Below, in pieces: positions 22,892-35,100 of a DNA stretch of 64,000 nt (the stretch's first letter is position 1; each line of letters starts with the position of its first letter). The stretch is from assembly GCA_003116995.1 (NCBI GenBank), contig BDSL01000003.1:62001-126000 (forward strand). The letters run 5' to 3'. Both the position numbers and the translations under genes were made by a program. Under the pieces are notes generated by a model. That model made no database searches. It had not been told where the DNA came from and was given only the letters and a program-made list of their open reading frames with translations. Source of the DNA: Yamagishiella unicocca (lineage: Eukaryota; Chlorophyta; Chlorophyceae; Chlamydomonadales; Volvocaceae).

Positions 22892-24955
22892 ATGGACCAG
22901 CTGGACCAAACCGGCTTGCAAGAATTCATACCTGCTTGCGCATCTTGGTTTCCTCTTGACCGCTTCAAGGCACTAGCTTATTTTGAGCAGTCGTCATTTT
23001 TCGCAGCAGCAGGCCGGGACCCAAATGGGCAGCCTGTCACAATCAACAACACGGAAGCGCGGCTGGCGGGTCTTGACCCTGCAGTCCCAGGCGTGCTGGA
23101 GTAAGCCGTTTGCGATTAAGTTGATTTCTGTCGGTCGGCCGATAACGGCGGTCACCATGGCATGCGCTCAATTGCAGGAGTTTGCCACATGGGCGACCCG
23201 AGTTCATATTAGAAACATCTCAGGAGCCTTTTGCGTTTGTAATACGCAAGCAGGTGGGCCCGGTCCCTGCTTGCCATCTTAGCTCAAACATTTCATGTTT
23301 CCTCCCCCAAACATGCGAATGCTCCTTTCCAATGTCAAAATGCTGAAAACCACTGTAACCCGATACACGTGCGTGCCGCTAAATATGGCCAACAGGTGCG
23401 CACTAGCGCGAACCCGCTGGAGCGGCCTGTTGTCCTCGCATACTACTACATCGCAAACAACAAGATAATGCAGGCGGGTGATCTGCGCATAGCGGCATCA
23501 GGGGCAGACTACTAGCTTCAGGGCTCGATGGCAGGGGAGTGGCGTAAGAATCCAGTTACGCAAAATGGCAGGGGAGGGAAAGGTACAGAGCCACTGGATG
23601 ATACAGTCACGATAGCGTTGGTGTTTGTCAGCCAACGGTACTCGCTCAGTTGTAACGGTTCCAGGGCAACGGCCGAGCTCGCGACGGCCTGCACGCTCGT
23701 GCCACATCGCGGGCAGGTCATGACGCTCCCGATTACAGCAGCACATTGCAGGCGGAGTGGAGCCCCCTTAGCAGGCAAGGATGCTTACATTTGGGACGCG
23801 TTGGGCATCACCCGGCCCGCTGCTTTCCTCGCATACCATCACACATGGAAAGACACCCAGCCCGCCCTCCCGGCCCCTCCCCCCAGGCTCCCTCAGCCCA
23901 CCAAGTCACGCACGCCAGGCTGCAACGGTGCACATTCGCACTCCAGCAGGGATTTGCCCGACTGCAGGCCGACTTGGAACCGCTCACCCGCCAGTCCAAG
24001 CAGCTGGCCCGGCAGGCGGTGCGGGACGAGCAGCGGCAGCAGCAGCAGCCGCAGGCTCAAGGGAAGGGATTGGGAGTCGCAGAAATGACCAGGGACTCGG
24101 CGGCGCCAGGCGCAGGCGCGCAGCCGCCAGGCGCAGGCGCGCAGCCGCAGCTGGACCCGACCTGGCGCGCCGACGGCGCCACAGCAGCGAGCGTGCCGGC
24201 GCCGGCAGCGGCGTTGTCGTACAGCGTGCAGCCGTACGCCGCGACGGTGGACCTGGAGTCGCCGTCGCTTGGGACGCTGAGGGCGCCGCTGGCGGCACCG
24301 CTGCCGGAGGTTATGGCGGCGGCGGCGGACTCGGCGGCGGGGCCCGGCGGCGGCGTGCCGGTGCGGCGGCATTTGACGGAGGCGGACCGGGCGCGTTGGA
24401 GCAAACTGGACCGCATCCTCAGCCACCAGTTCAGCTCCTTGCAGCGGTGTGTTTGACAGCCGGGCTGGGTGGCGCGCGGAAGGGCTTGAGGCCCTGCTCA
24501 GTCAGGCAGGGGGGGAGAGGCATGGAAGCGGCGGGGGGGAGTGCCCCAGTCCCTCTCGCCCGCTGCCGGACGTAATTAGGTGTCGGCGTCGTACGATCGC
24601 AACCTACTTTGTCTGCCTGGGCCCGAGTCGTCGTGCCTAAACCACTCCCGTCCACCCGCGTCCTCACCTCACGTCCCACCCACAGCCCGTTTGACCTTTG
24701 TCGTCATGCGGCAAGTACGTATCTCAATGCTACCCGTGGCCCCAGGTGCACCACTCTTAGGGCTCCTCTCCCTCCCATGGGTCCTTTCCCTGGTCAACCC
24801 TGCAATGCCACAAAAAACCTCTTCCTCCCGACAGGATCAAATACTCGGCGTTGCCGCTGGACTACCTGCAGCGCCTGCACCAGCAGATGTACGGCCCGCC
24901 ACCGCCCGCACCGCCGCAGGCTACTGCCGCAGCAGCGGACGCGGCAGCGAAGTAG
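22892..24955 (+). CDS. MED6: Mediator complex subunit 6
   Basis: Head-module subunit of the Mediator coactivator in the nucleus. Exons 22892-23100, 23178-23253, 23396-23473, 23887-24446, 24835-24955 give 347 residues in consistent phase. Family matches: a start with an aromatic region then FKALAYFEQSSFF (compare VLDYFxxSPFY), then EFILETSQEPFAFVIRKQ (compare EYILxxxQEPxLYVIRKQ), then PLERPVVLAYYYIANNKIMQ joined to APSAHQVTHARLQR (compare PLADYYIIxGxIYQAPxLxxVINSRL). The rest is Gln/Ala/Pro-rich with a conserved-looking RWSKLDRILSHQFSSL near residue 300. The third intron either begins with GC (23474, keeps the family spacing exactly) or uses GT at 23481 with an acceptor ten bases later (two residues shorter). 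The start is the first in-frame ATG. The function call is secure; the intron 3 border is not. Confidence 0.82.
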
Positions 24956-25489
24956 CGTCCTACTCGCACCCGCGGTGGCACTTCGTGCCTGGCAGACAGC
25001 TTTGGCGACCACCTTGTGTGAGGGGGCGGATGGAGATTAAGGCCACTATCGAAGGCAAACACGAGGAAGTGAGCTGCGAAGATGTTACTTGTTGCGAGTG
25101 GGGGGGGTGGACCATCGGACTGCCGGAAGGTGGCGGCGCTCGATAGTCGGGCGGTGCCTGGTGGTAGAAGTAGTAGTAACTGTTACGGTGGGCCCCAGAC
25201 CATAAGGTAGAGCCATCGGGCAGCCATCGGGCGCATCGCCTGGTGGTGTGGTGTGTCGAGTATCGACGTATCATTTCCCTTGCGGGCCACTTCAGGTTCA
25301 GTCAGAGACACGGTGGGTTTGTTGCGGTTGCATGCGCCGCTTCCGTAGCACAGCACGTCTAGGCAGGTAGGGGGCCGAAGGGTGTAATAGGCGAATGGAC
25401 TCGACATTAAAAGAAACCGCAGTTTCGGGACTTGCTCACTCGGGTGGGAGGCGGAGTGCAGGGGCCGCATCGACCGCGGAGTGGATCCG

Positions 25490-25565
25490 GTGTCAGACGT
25501 CGGATCCGCCGTGGATCCACGACAGATCCGCCGTGGATCCTCGACGGATCCGCCGTGGATTCGCC
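25490..25565. repeat. Short direct repeats around GGATCCGCCGTGGATC
   Basis: Four imperfect copies of a unit containing GATCCGCCGTGGATCC. The unit is itself partly palindromic. Confidence 0.7.
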
Positions 25566-26592
25566 ACGTATTGGTTGCGGATTTCGCCCTCAGCGGACGC
25601 GTTGTGGTTGCACGCTCGCCCAGTGGCGTGAGTACCAGAAACCAAGACATACGATTCTTAGCCGATAAACACATTGATTAATATTGAGGAGCTGACGTAG
25701 GATGTTTTTTGCATATGGGAGGAGGGTGTCGACTACCGAGCCCAGCCGGCTAGCACCCTTAGCACAGCTGGATGGGCGCCTTGCCGCTCATGTACCAGTT
25801 TGGGCAGACCCATGCCCTAGGTGGTGCCTCAGGGCGGTGCCCTGAGGGGCACCAACCGCCGCAACGGTAAAATCGGTTGTGGCGCTACCTACCTTGACCC
25901 CTCGCGTGAAGCGGATTAGCAGAGCCTTCCTGGTCAGTGAGTACGGCAGGTCGACCACCCCCAAGAGGCTCCCCTCTCCACAGCTGGACACACGTGCTGC
26001 ACGCAGCAGTGCACGCCCCACAGTAGGGTCTACAGCGCCTGCAGCAACAGCTGCTAACTTCTTCACAGCATTTCGGTACCGGTATTTACACCACGACATG
26101 CGGACATACCCACGTCATCCTGGCCACGTGCCGCGCCGCGTCGTACAACCGCCCAACCCAACCGCATCGCAGCATTCTATGACGTCATCGTATGACCGGC
26201 CGGCGGCCCGAAGCAGCGGAGGCGGCAGCGCGGCCTGGGGGCCAGCGGCGCCATCCGCCAGGCACCTTACGATCGTCCCACCTAACAACGCCCTCATGGC
26301 TAGGTTCGCCGCCGCACAGCACAGCACGTTCAGCAGCGCAGAGCCGCCCCAAGGGCCCCCCGTGCCAGGCGGGTTCGCATAAGGATCCACACGAGGGCGG
26401 ATTCACATGAGGACGTGAGGGCGGCACTCAGGAGACGGGAGAGCGCCCGGTTTTCCGCGAGCGGCCGCGGGTCGCGGACTCCGAGACCACCTTGTCGTAC
26501 GTGGTTTCGAAGCGCCTGTGTTACGGCAGATCCACGGGCAGGTCCCGGGGCGTCGGTCATGACCGGGGTGAGGAAGGAGGAGGGTGTCGGCT

Positions 26593-26725
26593 AGATGCAC
26601 CGGCTGGGATCCACCGGCTGGGATCCACCGGCTGGGATCCACCGGCTGGGATCCACCGGCTGGGTTCCACCGGCTGGGATCCACCGGCTGGGTTCCACCG
26701 GCTGGGATCCACCGGCTGGGATGCT
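26593..26725. repeat. 14-base minisatellite (CACCGGCTGGGATC)
   Basis: About nine tandem copies with GGGATC/GGGTTC variants, just beyond the 3' end of the minus-strand gene that stops at 26893. Confidence 0.95.
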
Positions 26726-26892
26726 CCATGCGGCTAGTCCACCTCGACACGCCATCGGTCACGTGCACAAGGCAGCGGGTACGGCCACCGCTCGCATGCG
26801 GTATACCCCCACGGATCGAACGCCCTCCTCGCCCGCACCTCCGATCCCCCAACCCGGTTGCCCCACTCCCCGCCGCCGCCGGCCCGCGCCTC

Positions 26893-29800
26893 TCACCTGA
26901 GCATCCGCTGCAGTGCGGGCCCCAGCTCCTGCTCCGTTGCCTGCCGTACGGTTATGAAGGGTATGCGAGCGCGGCGTGCGCCCTTGCGGAGCTCCTCCAG
27001 CGCGAACTGCCGCTCGCCGGGCGCCGGGGCCCTGGAGGGGAGGGGAGGGGAGGGGGGCGAGGGGAGGGGTATGAGAGGAGACCCGTGGGTCGGCAGGTCC
27101 CTCACCAGGTCAGCACGAGGTGCTGTGCGATGCACCCGCGCATGCGTTGGACGTACGACAGTCATGGCAGTTGCGACATCGGAACCTGTGCGCCCCGGAC
27201 ACTCGGACCCGATGGAGGAGCAGGAGATGCTGTGACCGCTCGCATGTGTTTTAACTGTTAGTCCCGCCGCCGCCCAGGTCACCGCCCCGCCACGACCCTC
27301 CCCCACCTGTGCATCACCACGTCCGCTTCCCGCATTCGGGTAACGAACACCAACCGATCCATCAGATCCAGCCGCCACAGCGCGTCGTACACCTCGTCAC
27401 GACCCAGGCAGTACAGGAAGGCGCGCAGGACCAACTGCTGGGCGCCGCCGCCGCCGCCACCGCCGCCACCGCCGCCGCCGCCAGCCGGGCCCTCAGCTCC
27501 ACCCGCGGCCCCTTCAGCTGCATCAGCTGCAGCCCCCGCAGCCATACCAGGTGCCACGGGGCCGTCGTACTGCTGCCAACCGCTGGGTGCAGAGCCCAGG
27601 TAACGACCAGCCGGGCGCTGCTGCGGGCGCCGCTGCCACCCCCTCCTGGCCCCTGCCGCCAGCACCGCGTCCACATCCGGGCTCGACGCGCCTCCAGGCC
27701 CCGCTGCCGCCCCCACCGCTGCCGCTACCTCAGCTGCTCCTCCCTTCGACAGCGGATTCGGTAGCCTCTTCCCCTCGAACACGGCCGCTGAGGCGCTCAG
27801 CCGGGCGGCCTCATCCGAGGCAGCAGCAGCACCAGCTCCAGCTCCAGGGGGGCTTCCGCCCGGCCCCGGCCGCCGTCCTACCGTGGCTGCGGCCCCCGCT
27901 GCTGCTGCTACAGCTGCTTCCGTTGGGGCACCTGAGCTGCTCGCCGCTGCTGCCCCCGAGGCCCGTTCCGGCGGCCTGCGCCTACCGCCGTCCACCCGAT
28001 CTCCGACCGCTGTCGCGGCAGGGGCGGCAGCCAGCGCTGGCGCTGGCGCGCCCTCCTCCACGGCATCGCCCCCCTCGCCTCCGACACCTCCATCCGCCCC
28101 TGCAAGGAGCTGCTGCAGGAGGGCGTCCACGCTGTCGCCAGCACCGTCGCCGTCATCATCATCATCATCATCGTCGTCGTCGAGGTCCCCAAATTCGCCG
28201 TACAGGTCGTACTGGCCAAACTTGTCGTACTTCCCAGCGGCATCGTCACCGCCGTCGCCTCCCAAGCCGGATGCACCCAGGGCCTCACTTTCCTCCTCCT
28301 CCTCCTCCTCCCCCTCGTATTCTTGGCGCACCCCTTCCTCCATGAGCCACGACCACGCCACTGCCAACCCTTCGGCCTCGTCCTCCGCTTCGTCTCCTCC
28401 CTCATCTCTGACTGCCCCACCATCACCATCTTCTCCGTCGCCTGCCCCCCTGGAGCCACCTTTCTGCTGCGAAGCCGCGCTCCGGAACCCCTGAACCACA
28501 ACCCGACTCCCGCCCTCCTCCTGCTCCTCCTCTTCCTCCTCCTCTACCTGCACAAGCTCACCGAACTCATCCTCATCCTCGTCCACCTCCCCACCTTCCC
28601 ACACGCCCTCCTCCTCCTCCTCCTCCTCGTCGTCCTCCTCGCCCTCCTCCATAGCCCGCACAAACGCCTCCATCGGGTCACCCCCCGCCGCCCCGACGCC
28701 ACTCAACAGCGCCGCCCTAGCCGCCAGACTCCCCGCCGCCATCCCCGCCGCCCGAGCCAGCGCGCGCTCAGCCCCCGCCGCCGCCTCCTGCAACCCCAGG
28801 TCGTCAAAGTCCAGGTCCGCAACTCCACGTCCCAGCCCCGCCCCACCGCCGCTGCCCTCCTCCTCCTCCTCCCACTCCGCATCCTCGCCACCTGCCTCCT
28901 CACCCTCGCCGCCGTCCTCTTTAATGGGGCCTACTGCCCGCCCCCAGCCACGTTGCGCCCGCCCAGCACCACCGGCCTCCCCCTGAGCAGCCAAAGCTAA
29001 CATGCGGCGGCGCATTCGCTCCGGAACCGCCGCCTTGGCGGCAATCCGCGCCCGCCGTACCAGATCCACGATCTGCCCCTTGGATCCCACGCCATACCGG
29101 TACGGCATACCGCCATCCTTGCCGCCGCCGCCGGAACCCGCTGGTGGCGGCGGCGCTAGCTGCGCGGCGGCCTCAAGCGCCTGGGCGCTCGTGTACGGCG
29201 CGCTCATGCCGAGCAGGCGGGCGGTTGTGACGGGGTCCCTGGAGCGACGGCGATGGAAGAGTGGCGCAAGCAGCTGGGCCTTATGCGTGAAATAGCCGCC
29301 TCGGCGGCGCAGCGACTGCGGAGGATGTGGAGACACAATGGGGAGGGCGGAGGCGTAGGTGGAGGGGCGGGCGCGGGGCCTTATGATCCCACATAAAAAC
29401 ACGTACGGCATGTGGAAAAGCCGGTCTCCATGACGGCGTCACGGCGTCATGCAAAAACGTATGAAAGGGACCCGCCGGCACGGCTGGCATGCCGAGGAAG
29501 GGGTACGAGCCCAGGTGAGGGAGGAGGACAGCAAGAGAGCGCAACGGGTTGCGGAGGTGTGGGAAGAGTAACAATCACATTCACATCCACATGCACAAAC
29601 AATGTAGTCCCCCGCCCCACCACGCCGCATGTTACCGGATACCAAGGCTACAGACACCCCACACGCCCCACCTCAAGCGTGGCGCCTGCCACCGCCCCTG
29701 CCGGTACGGCGGAAAGACCGGCGGTGCCGCTGTTGCTCGCCGCTTCCTCCTGCAGCCCGGCGCCGTCGCCCTCGTCTGCGGCGCCGCCAGCAGCGCTGCG

Positions 29801-31159
29801 AAACTCCGCCTCATCTCGAGGTCTCCCCCGACCCCGATCCCCCGCAGCCAGCCCTAGCCCTGCCCCGGTGCCGCCGCCGGCCCTTCCCTGGAGGAAGATC
29901 TGCTCCACCGCCTGCCGCATATCTCCTGACCACAGAAGCTCCATAAGGCCCTGGTCTAACTCCTCGCCGCCGCCGCCGCCGCCGGAGCCCAAACCACCGA
30001 CGTCGAAACCGTCATCGCCATCGCCGCCGTTGATGTCAAGCTCTGCCTGTTGATGTCGGTGGTCGGAATTCGATCTGAGGTCCGATGCCACTGGAGCTCT
30101 TTCGGAGCCGGCGGAGGCGGCGGACGACGACCGGAGAGCAGCGGAGGCGCCCGGCGGTGCTGGAGGCGCGTGCTGCGAGGTGTACGGCACGAGCCGACGA
30201 CTGCGGATGGGGCGGCGCGAGGAGCGCTGCTGCACACCGCCGGGTCGCTGCTGCCATGGCTGCTGCTGTGGCGGCGGCGGCAGGGGTGGCGGCGGCACAG
30301 GGGCCTGCGGCATCGGCGCGAGCGAGTCGCCGTCGCCGTCACCGTCGCCGCTGCGGCGGCGCCGCTGCTCCTGGCTCTGATCCCAGGCTCCGCCACCTCT
30401 ACCCGCCGGCCCATACACGGCCGCATCGAAGTCAACGCCAGCGGGGACCTCGCCAGCTTGCGAGGGGAAGGAGGGTGATGCGGCTGGCCGCTGCCCCGCC
30501 CGACCCACATCCTGATCCGCCCGCTGGAGCCCCTCCGCCCGCTGACGCCCGCCGCCGCGACCGCCGTCACGCACCCGCCAGTCCTTATAACGCATGCGGC
30601 CCTCGCCACCGCCGTCAGCATCAACGCCGCCACCGCTGCTGCTGCCGCTGAGACCCTTGCCGCCGCTGCCCTGCCGCTGGCCAAACGGCGGTCCCTGCTG
30701 ACGCCTCCCAGACTGGTGTGCGCCCCATGGGCCTTGCGTTGCATGCTGCTGCTGTCGCTGCTGCGTTTTAAAATCGTCGCTGGTATTAGGAGCTGTCCGT
30801 CTAGCTGCCCTCGTCGCCTCGTCGGCCTTTCCGGAGGCAGGGCTTGTTTCGGGGGGTGGGCCCTGAGAAGCCGCCGCCGCGATAGAAGCCCCGCGGCCCG
30901 AATACCTTGCTTCGAAACTGTCTGAACGCCTAAGTGCCGCTCTGGGGCGATCGACGGGCCTTCTCAAAGGTGGACAGGGACCCGACGTGCCGACGATTGC
31001 CCCGCAGGCACATCGCCGCTGCAAGCGTAGCAAGAGCGCTACAGGAAGATTGATAGCTTCTGTATGCAGTATCCATCTGGCCATTAGTCCTGGCGCGAGC
31101 TGCGCGGGACCACGTTTAAATCGAAGCCATGCACGACAAAAGACAACAAGACACGGCAA
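26893..31159 (-). CDS. Unrecognised acidic low-complexity protein, possibly organelle-targeted
   Basis: Three exons on the minus strand, 29672-31159, 27307-29273 and 26893-27031, join in phase through GT..AG borders to give about 1,197 residues. The first 90 residues are rich in Arg, Leu and Ala with few acids, like an organelle transit peptide. The middle is low complexity: Gln/Gly/Pro-rich, then long Glu/Asp runs, then Gly/Ala. Folded-looking segments are GVGSKGQIVDLVRRARIAAK and the C-terminus, with YDALWRLDLMDRLVFVTRMR, EADVVMHR, ALEELRKGARRARIPFITVR and a final ALQRMLR. The last 50 residues faintly resemble the C-terminal segment of plastid Ycf45/SPD1-type proteins (EADxVxxxR, IPxxxVx, ALxRxL), but the ATPase core of that family is absent. 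I do not assign a function. The gene structure is fairly secure; the start could also be a later ATG in the first exon. Confidence 0.6.
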
Positions 31160-32179
31160 TTATTCTTGTTGATATCGCGCCTTGCGTTCGTCTCCAGACG
31201 CGCAATAGGTGCCGCAGTGGTACACGTCGTACATTCTTGCCGGTGATACCTGTCCGGTGATACCTGTATTGGTGCAATTACCTAGGCATCGGATATCCTT
31301 CAATTCAGCGGCACGCAAAATCATCAAGGCCTCGCCGAAGTACTTGATACATCAAGGTGCCCATGCCACTGCACTGCCCTTCTCTGTATCTGCAACACTT
31401 CGGCACGGATTGCGAAGCCAGAGAGCTGGTATATTCGTTGAAAATCGCTGCAACCGGTAGCTCCAGTGGCGAGATTGCTTTACAAGTTGACTTGCGTACT
31501 GACCCACGGGTGTCGCGTGTCGGAACCCGAATTTGTTGCGATGACGGTGCAAATCAGGAATTCGTATAACAAAGAGTATATTTGCTTGGTCGAAATGCCG
31601 GGCTGCATTGTACGCGCTGCTCGACAACTGCAGAGCGGTATCGATGAGGCTAACCTCAATACGCGGGTGGTAAGCAGCGGCCCAGAAGGGCGCGCCTTGC
31701 CATAACACGGTGAATTTAAATCCTGATTCACTTGTCCTCGCCATTTGCCAGCCAAGTGGGTCCCATGGGCCCAAACGCCGCGACAACCCGTTCCAAAGCC
31801 GCGCCGCCTTGCCATACTGCGCTCGCTGCTCGTACGCTACTGCTGCAAGACGTCATTGCCACGTCTGTCCGACAAATCCGAACACAAAGGACGTCACGAT
31901 AACACCTCCGCCTTTGTTTCGCCTAACATCGCCGTCCCAGTGCGCTGACATGTCCTGTCGTGCTGTGCTCCTGCGTTACAAACGCCACACGTGCAGCGCA
32001 TCAGCCGTCCCTGGGTGCGGCGGCTCGCGCCTGATCGACCTGGCCTGTCACCGGTCCCACAGTCGGAGCTGCCGCCAGACACACAGCCGGAGCTGCCTGC
32101 CACATAGACTGCATCACCTGCGGCCCGCACGTGTTCCGAGGTTCCAGAAAGCATGCTGAGCTGCGCAGCGGCGTCGTCG
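31160..32179. other. Intergenic region between acidic-protein gene and DHX35
   Basis: Contains the upstream region of the acidic-protein gene and the 3' UTR of DHX35. Overlapping small frames exist on both strands (for example minus 31352-31786) without recognisable domains. Nothing else seen. Confidence 0.4.
31976..31980 (-). terminator. Candidate TGTAA polyadenylation signal of DHX35
   Basis: TTACA on the plus strand, about 200 bases beyond the DHX35 stop at 32180. The distance is plausible but long. Confidence 0.35.
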
Positions 32180-35100
32180 CTACACAGGGCCGGGCCGGTG
32201 GAACATGTGCGGCGCGAGCTCGATGAGCCACTCGGGCCTTACGGCCGTGACACCCTGCATCTCGTACCAGCCGTTGTCCGCCTGCTGTACGGTGCGGTAT
32301 ACGACACACGACGGCGTGCTGCGGCGCAGCACGCTGCTGTTGTGCACTCGGAGCTTGATGGGGTGGGCTGCGGGGCGGGGGGGAGGGGCGAGGGAGTATC
32401 GAGAGGATAGCCCGTGGGTCTGCATCTAGGAAATAAGTACAATGGGGTGGGGGGTGAGGGGTGGGGCACGGGGGATACGTTCACCCGCAACGCAAACCAT
32501 CATCAAAGGCGCGCACTGCCCCGGCCGCATGCCGGCCAGGCCGCCATGTTTCTCTCCCCCCACTCTTCCGGCCCCACGCTCGTGTACTCACTGTTTTGTG
32601 CGGTGTAGCGCACCAGGCGGTAGGAGTGGACCCCCGGGTCTCCCTCGGGTGCCAGCGGGTTGTACTCGGTGCGCTCGAACACGGCGGCGTTCATGAACAG
32701 CCCGGCGGCCAGGGCGCGACACACGGGCTGGGAGGCGGAAGGGGGGGTGGGAAGCGACAGGAGAGAGGGAGAGAGGGAGAGATGCGGTTGTAAGGAAAAC
32801 ATGTGTACAAAAGAAAACCCGGGGAGGGGTGGAAAGGAAAACCGGAGAGATGGGGGGGGGGAAGGGAAATACACAGGGGCAGGGGGACGGAGTGATGGGT
32901 TGGTGCCTGGAAAACGGAGGTACCGGAGCCGCTCCCACCAGGCACCCAGCGCACCTCCATGTCTCGCTCGCAGCTGGGGGGCGGCTTGTCGGCCGGCAGC
33001 AGGCCGTGGCGCCGCATAAGGCCCAGCAGCTGGTCGCGTGCCTCGTCGGCTCGGAAGAGCGAGTGGTGGTTGAGGAAGTTGCGCTGCGCCCTGCGAGTGA
33101 GCCACGTCACGTTTGCGTTAGTAAAGCTCGGGAGCCGCGAGAAGCCACAGATGGTAGAGTTGGGGAGGCGGAAATACGGCAGAGTTGGGGAGGCGGAAAT
33201 ACGGCAGCGACGACGCCCCATTCGCCCAGGGAAGAATCTTGTCACCATCTACCCTCCGTCCCCCTCCTCTGTTCCCGATCACCCACTCCGCCTCTCACCA
33301 CGCCGACGACCGGCCGCTCCCCCGCCACGCGCGGTGCACGTTGAGCATCGTCACCCCGTCGCCCTCCGCCGCCGCGAACTTGGCCTTGGCTTCGTCCAGG
33401 GCGCGTAACGCACCTGGGGGGCGGTTGGGCGGTTGGGCGGTTGGGCAGCTGGGCAGGTGTGGTGGGGTAGATAGGTGGGGGAGACTGTGCCACGTCACCA
33501 GACCCCGTGCCCAACCACCAGCAAGACCCTTACAAACCCTTGCAAACTCCAAAACCCGGATGTCCTCCGACACCCCCCCGACCAAACCCACCCTGCGCCG
33601 GTGCCCACACGTTGGGCACGCTCATCATGGCCGCGAGGGTGAGTAGCTCCTCAGAGCAGCATAGGGCCCGGGAGGCCAGCAGCGCGGCGCCGAGGCACGG
33701 CTCCAGGGGCAGCGCGGCCAGCGCAAGGCCCACGTCGCGGGTCAACCTGTACGGCGCGGTATGCGGGAGGGTTGCGAGGGGGCAGCCGGGGGAAAGGGCG
33801 CGGGGGTTGTTGGTGCGATGGGGCTGAAAAGCGGGCAGGGACAGGCAGCGGGGTACCTGCGCGCGTCGCGGGGCCGGGGTTCCTGCAGAAGCCCCTCCTC
33901 CCTAACCCACACCTCGTCCGACAGCACCCCCCGCGAACCCGCCCAGCCACCCTCGCCCTCCTGCCCACCCTCCTGCCCACCCTCGCCCTCCTGCCCACCC
34001 TCGCCCTCCTGCCCACCCTCCTGCCCACCCTCCTGCCCACCCTCGGCCCTCCTGCCCACCTCCTGCCCACCCTCGCCCTCCTGCCCACCCTCCTGCCCAC
34101 CCTCCTGCCCACCCTCGCCCTCCTGCCCACCCTCCTGCCCACCCTCCTGCCCACCCTCGGCCCTCCTGCCCACCCTCCTGCCCACCCTCGCCCTCCTGCC
34201 CACCCTCCTGCCCCCCTCGCCCGCCTGCGCACCCTCCTGCCCACCCTCCTGCCCACCTCCTGCCCACCCTCGGCCCTCCTGCCCACCCTGCTGCCCACCC
34301 TCGCCCTCCTGCCCACCCTCCTGCCCACCCTCGCCCTCCTGCCCACCCTGCTGCCCACCCTCGCCCTCCTGCCCACCCTCGCCCGCCTGCCCACCCTCCT
34401 GCCCACCTTGCTGCCCACCCTCGCCCTCCTGCCCACCCTCCTGCCCACCCTGCTGCCCACCCTCCTGCCCACCCTCCTGCCCACCCTCGCCCTCCTGCCC
34501 ACCCTCCTGCCCACCCTCCTGCCCACCCTGCTGCCCACCCTCGCCCTCCTGCCCACCCTCCTGCCCACCCTTGCCCTCCTGCCCACCCTCCTGCCCACCC
34601 TCCTGCCCACCCTCGCCCTCCTGCCCACCCTTGCCCTCCTGCCCACCCTCCTGCCCACCCTGCTGCCCACCCTCGCCCTCCTGCCCACCCTCCTGCCCAC
34701 CCTCGCCCGTCTGCCCACCCTCGGCCGCCTGCCCACCCTCCTGCCCACCCTCTCCCGCCCACCCACCTGGCGTCGTCGTCTAGCACCCCCAGCGCATGGA
34801 GCTCCTCCAACGCACGAACCTGGAGGGAATCAGTTGGCGGGTTTCGGTTGTGTGTGTTCATGGTGGTTGTGAGGTGGCCGGGCGCGAGTGGGTACGGCCT
34901 CCCTAACCCAGCCCCCCACTGCCCCGCCCCGGCCCCCCCCCCGGTCTTCCTCGAACCCCCCACCTACCGGTTTTCACGCCACCCTCCCACCTACCATGGC
35001 TTCCGCAGGCGGCGGCGACAGCCACTCGAAGCGCATTACGTTGTCGATACCAAGGGCTTTCAGCTGTGGGGCCGCGCAGGGGACAATGGATCTGATCTCA

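Larger units (their letters stand above)
24956..26892. other. Gene-poor region with dispersed repeats
   Basis: Between the MED6 stop and the 3' end of the next minus-strand gene. Contains a TGTAA at 25383, a copy of the dispersed 'CCCACTGTAAC' repeat in reverse orientation (about 25165-25235), a short direct repeat rich in GGATCCGCCGTGGATC (25490-25565) and a 14-base minisatellite (26593-26725). Small open frames on both strands (for example minus 25788-26099) match nothing I know. Confidence 0.4.

Noticed and set aside
27551..28494. Plus-strand Pro/Arg/Ser-rich frames
   Set aside because: They are antisense shadows of the acidic Glu/Gly-rich exon 27307-29273 on the minus strand, which has the phase-consistent splice sites.
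33651..34963. Long frames on both strands (340-370 codons, Arg/Val/Gly- or Pro/Cys-rich)
   Set aside because: They are translations of the 12-base minisatellite in DHX35 intron 33747-34766. The flanking exons splice in phase around it.
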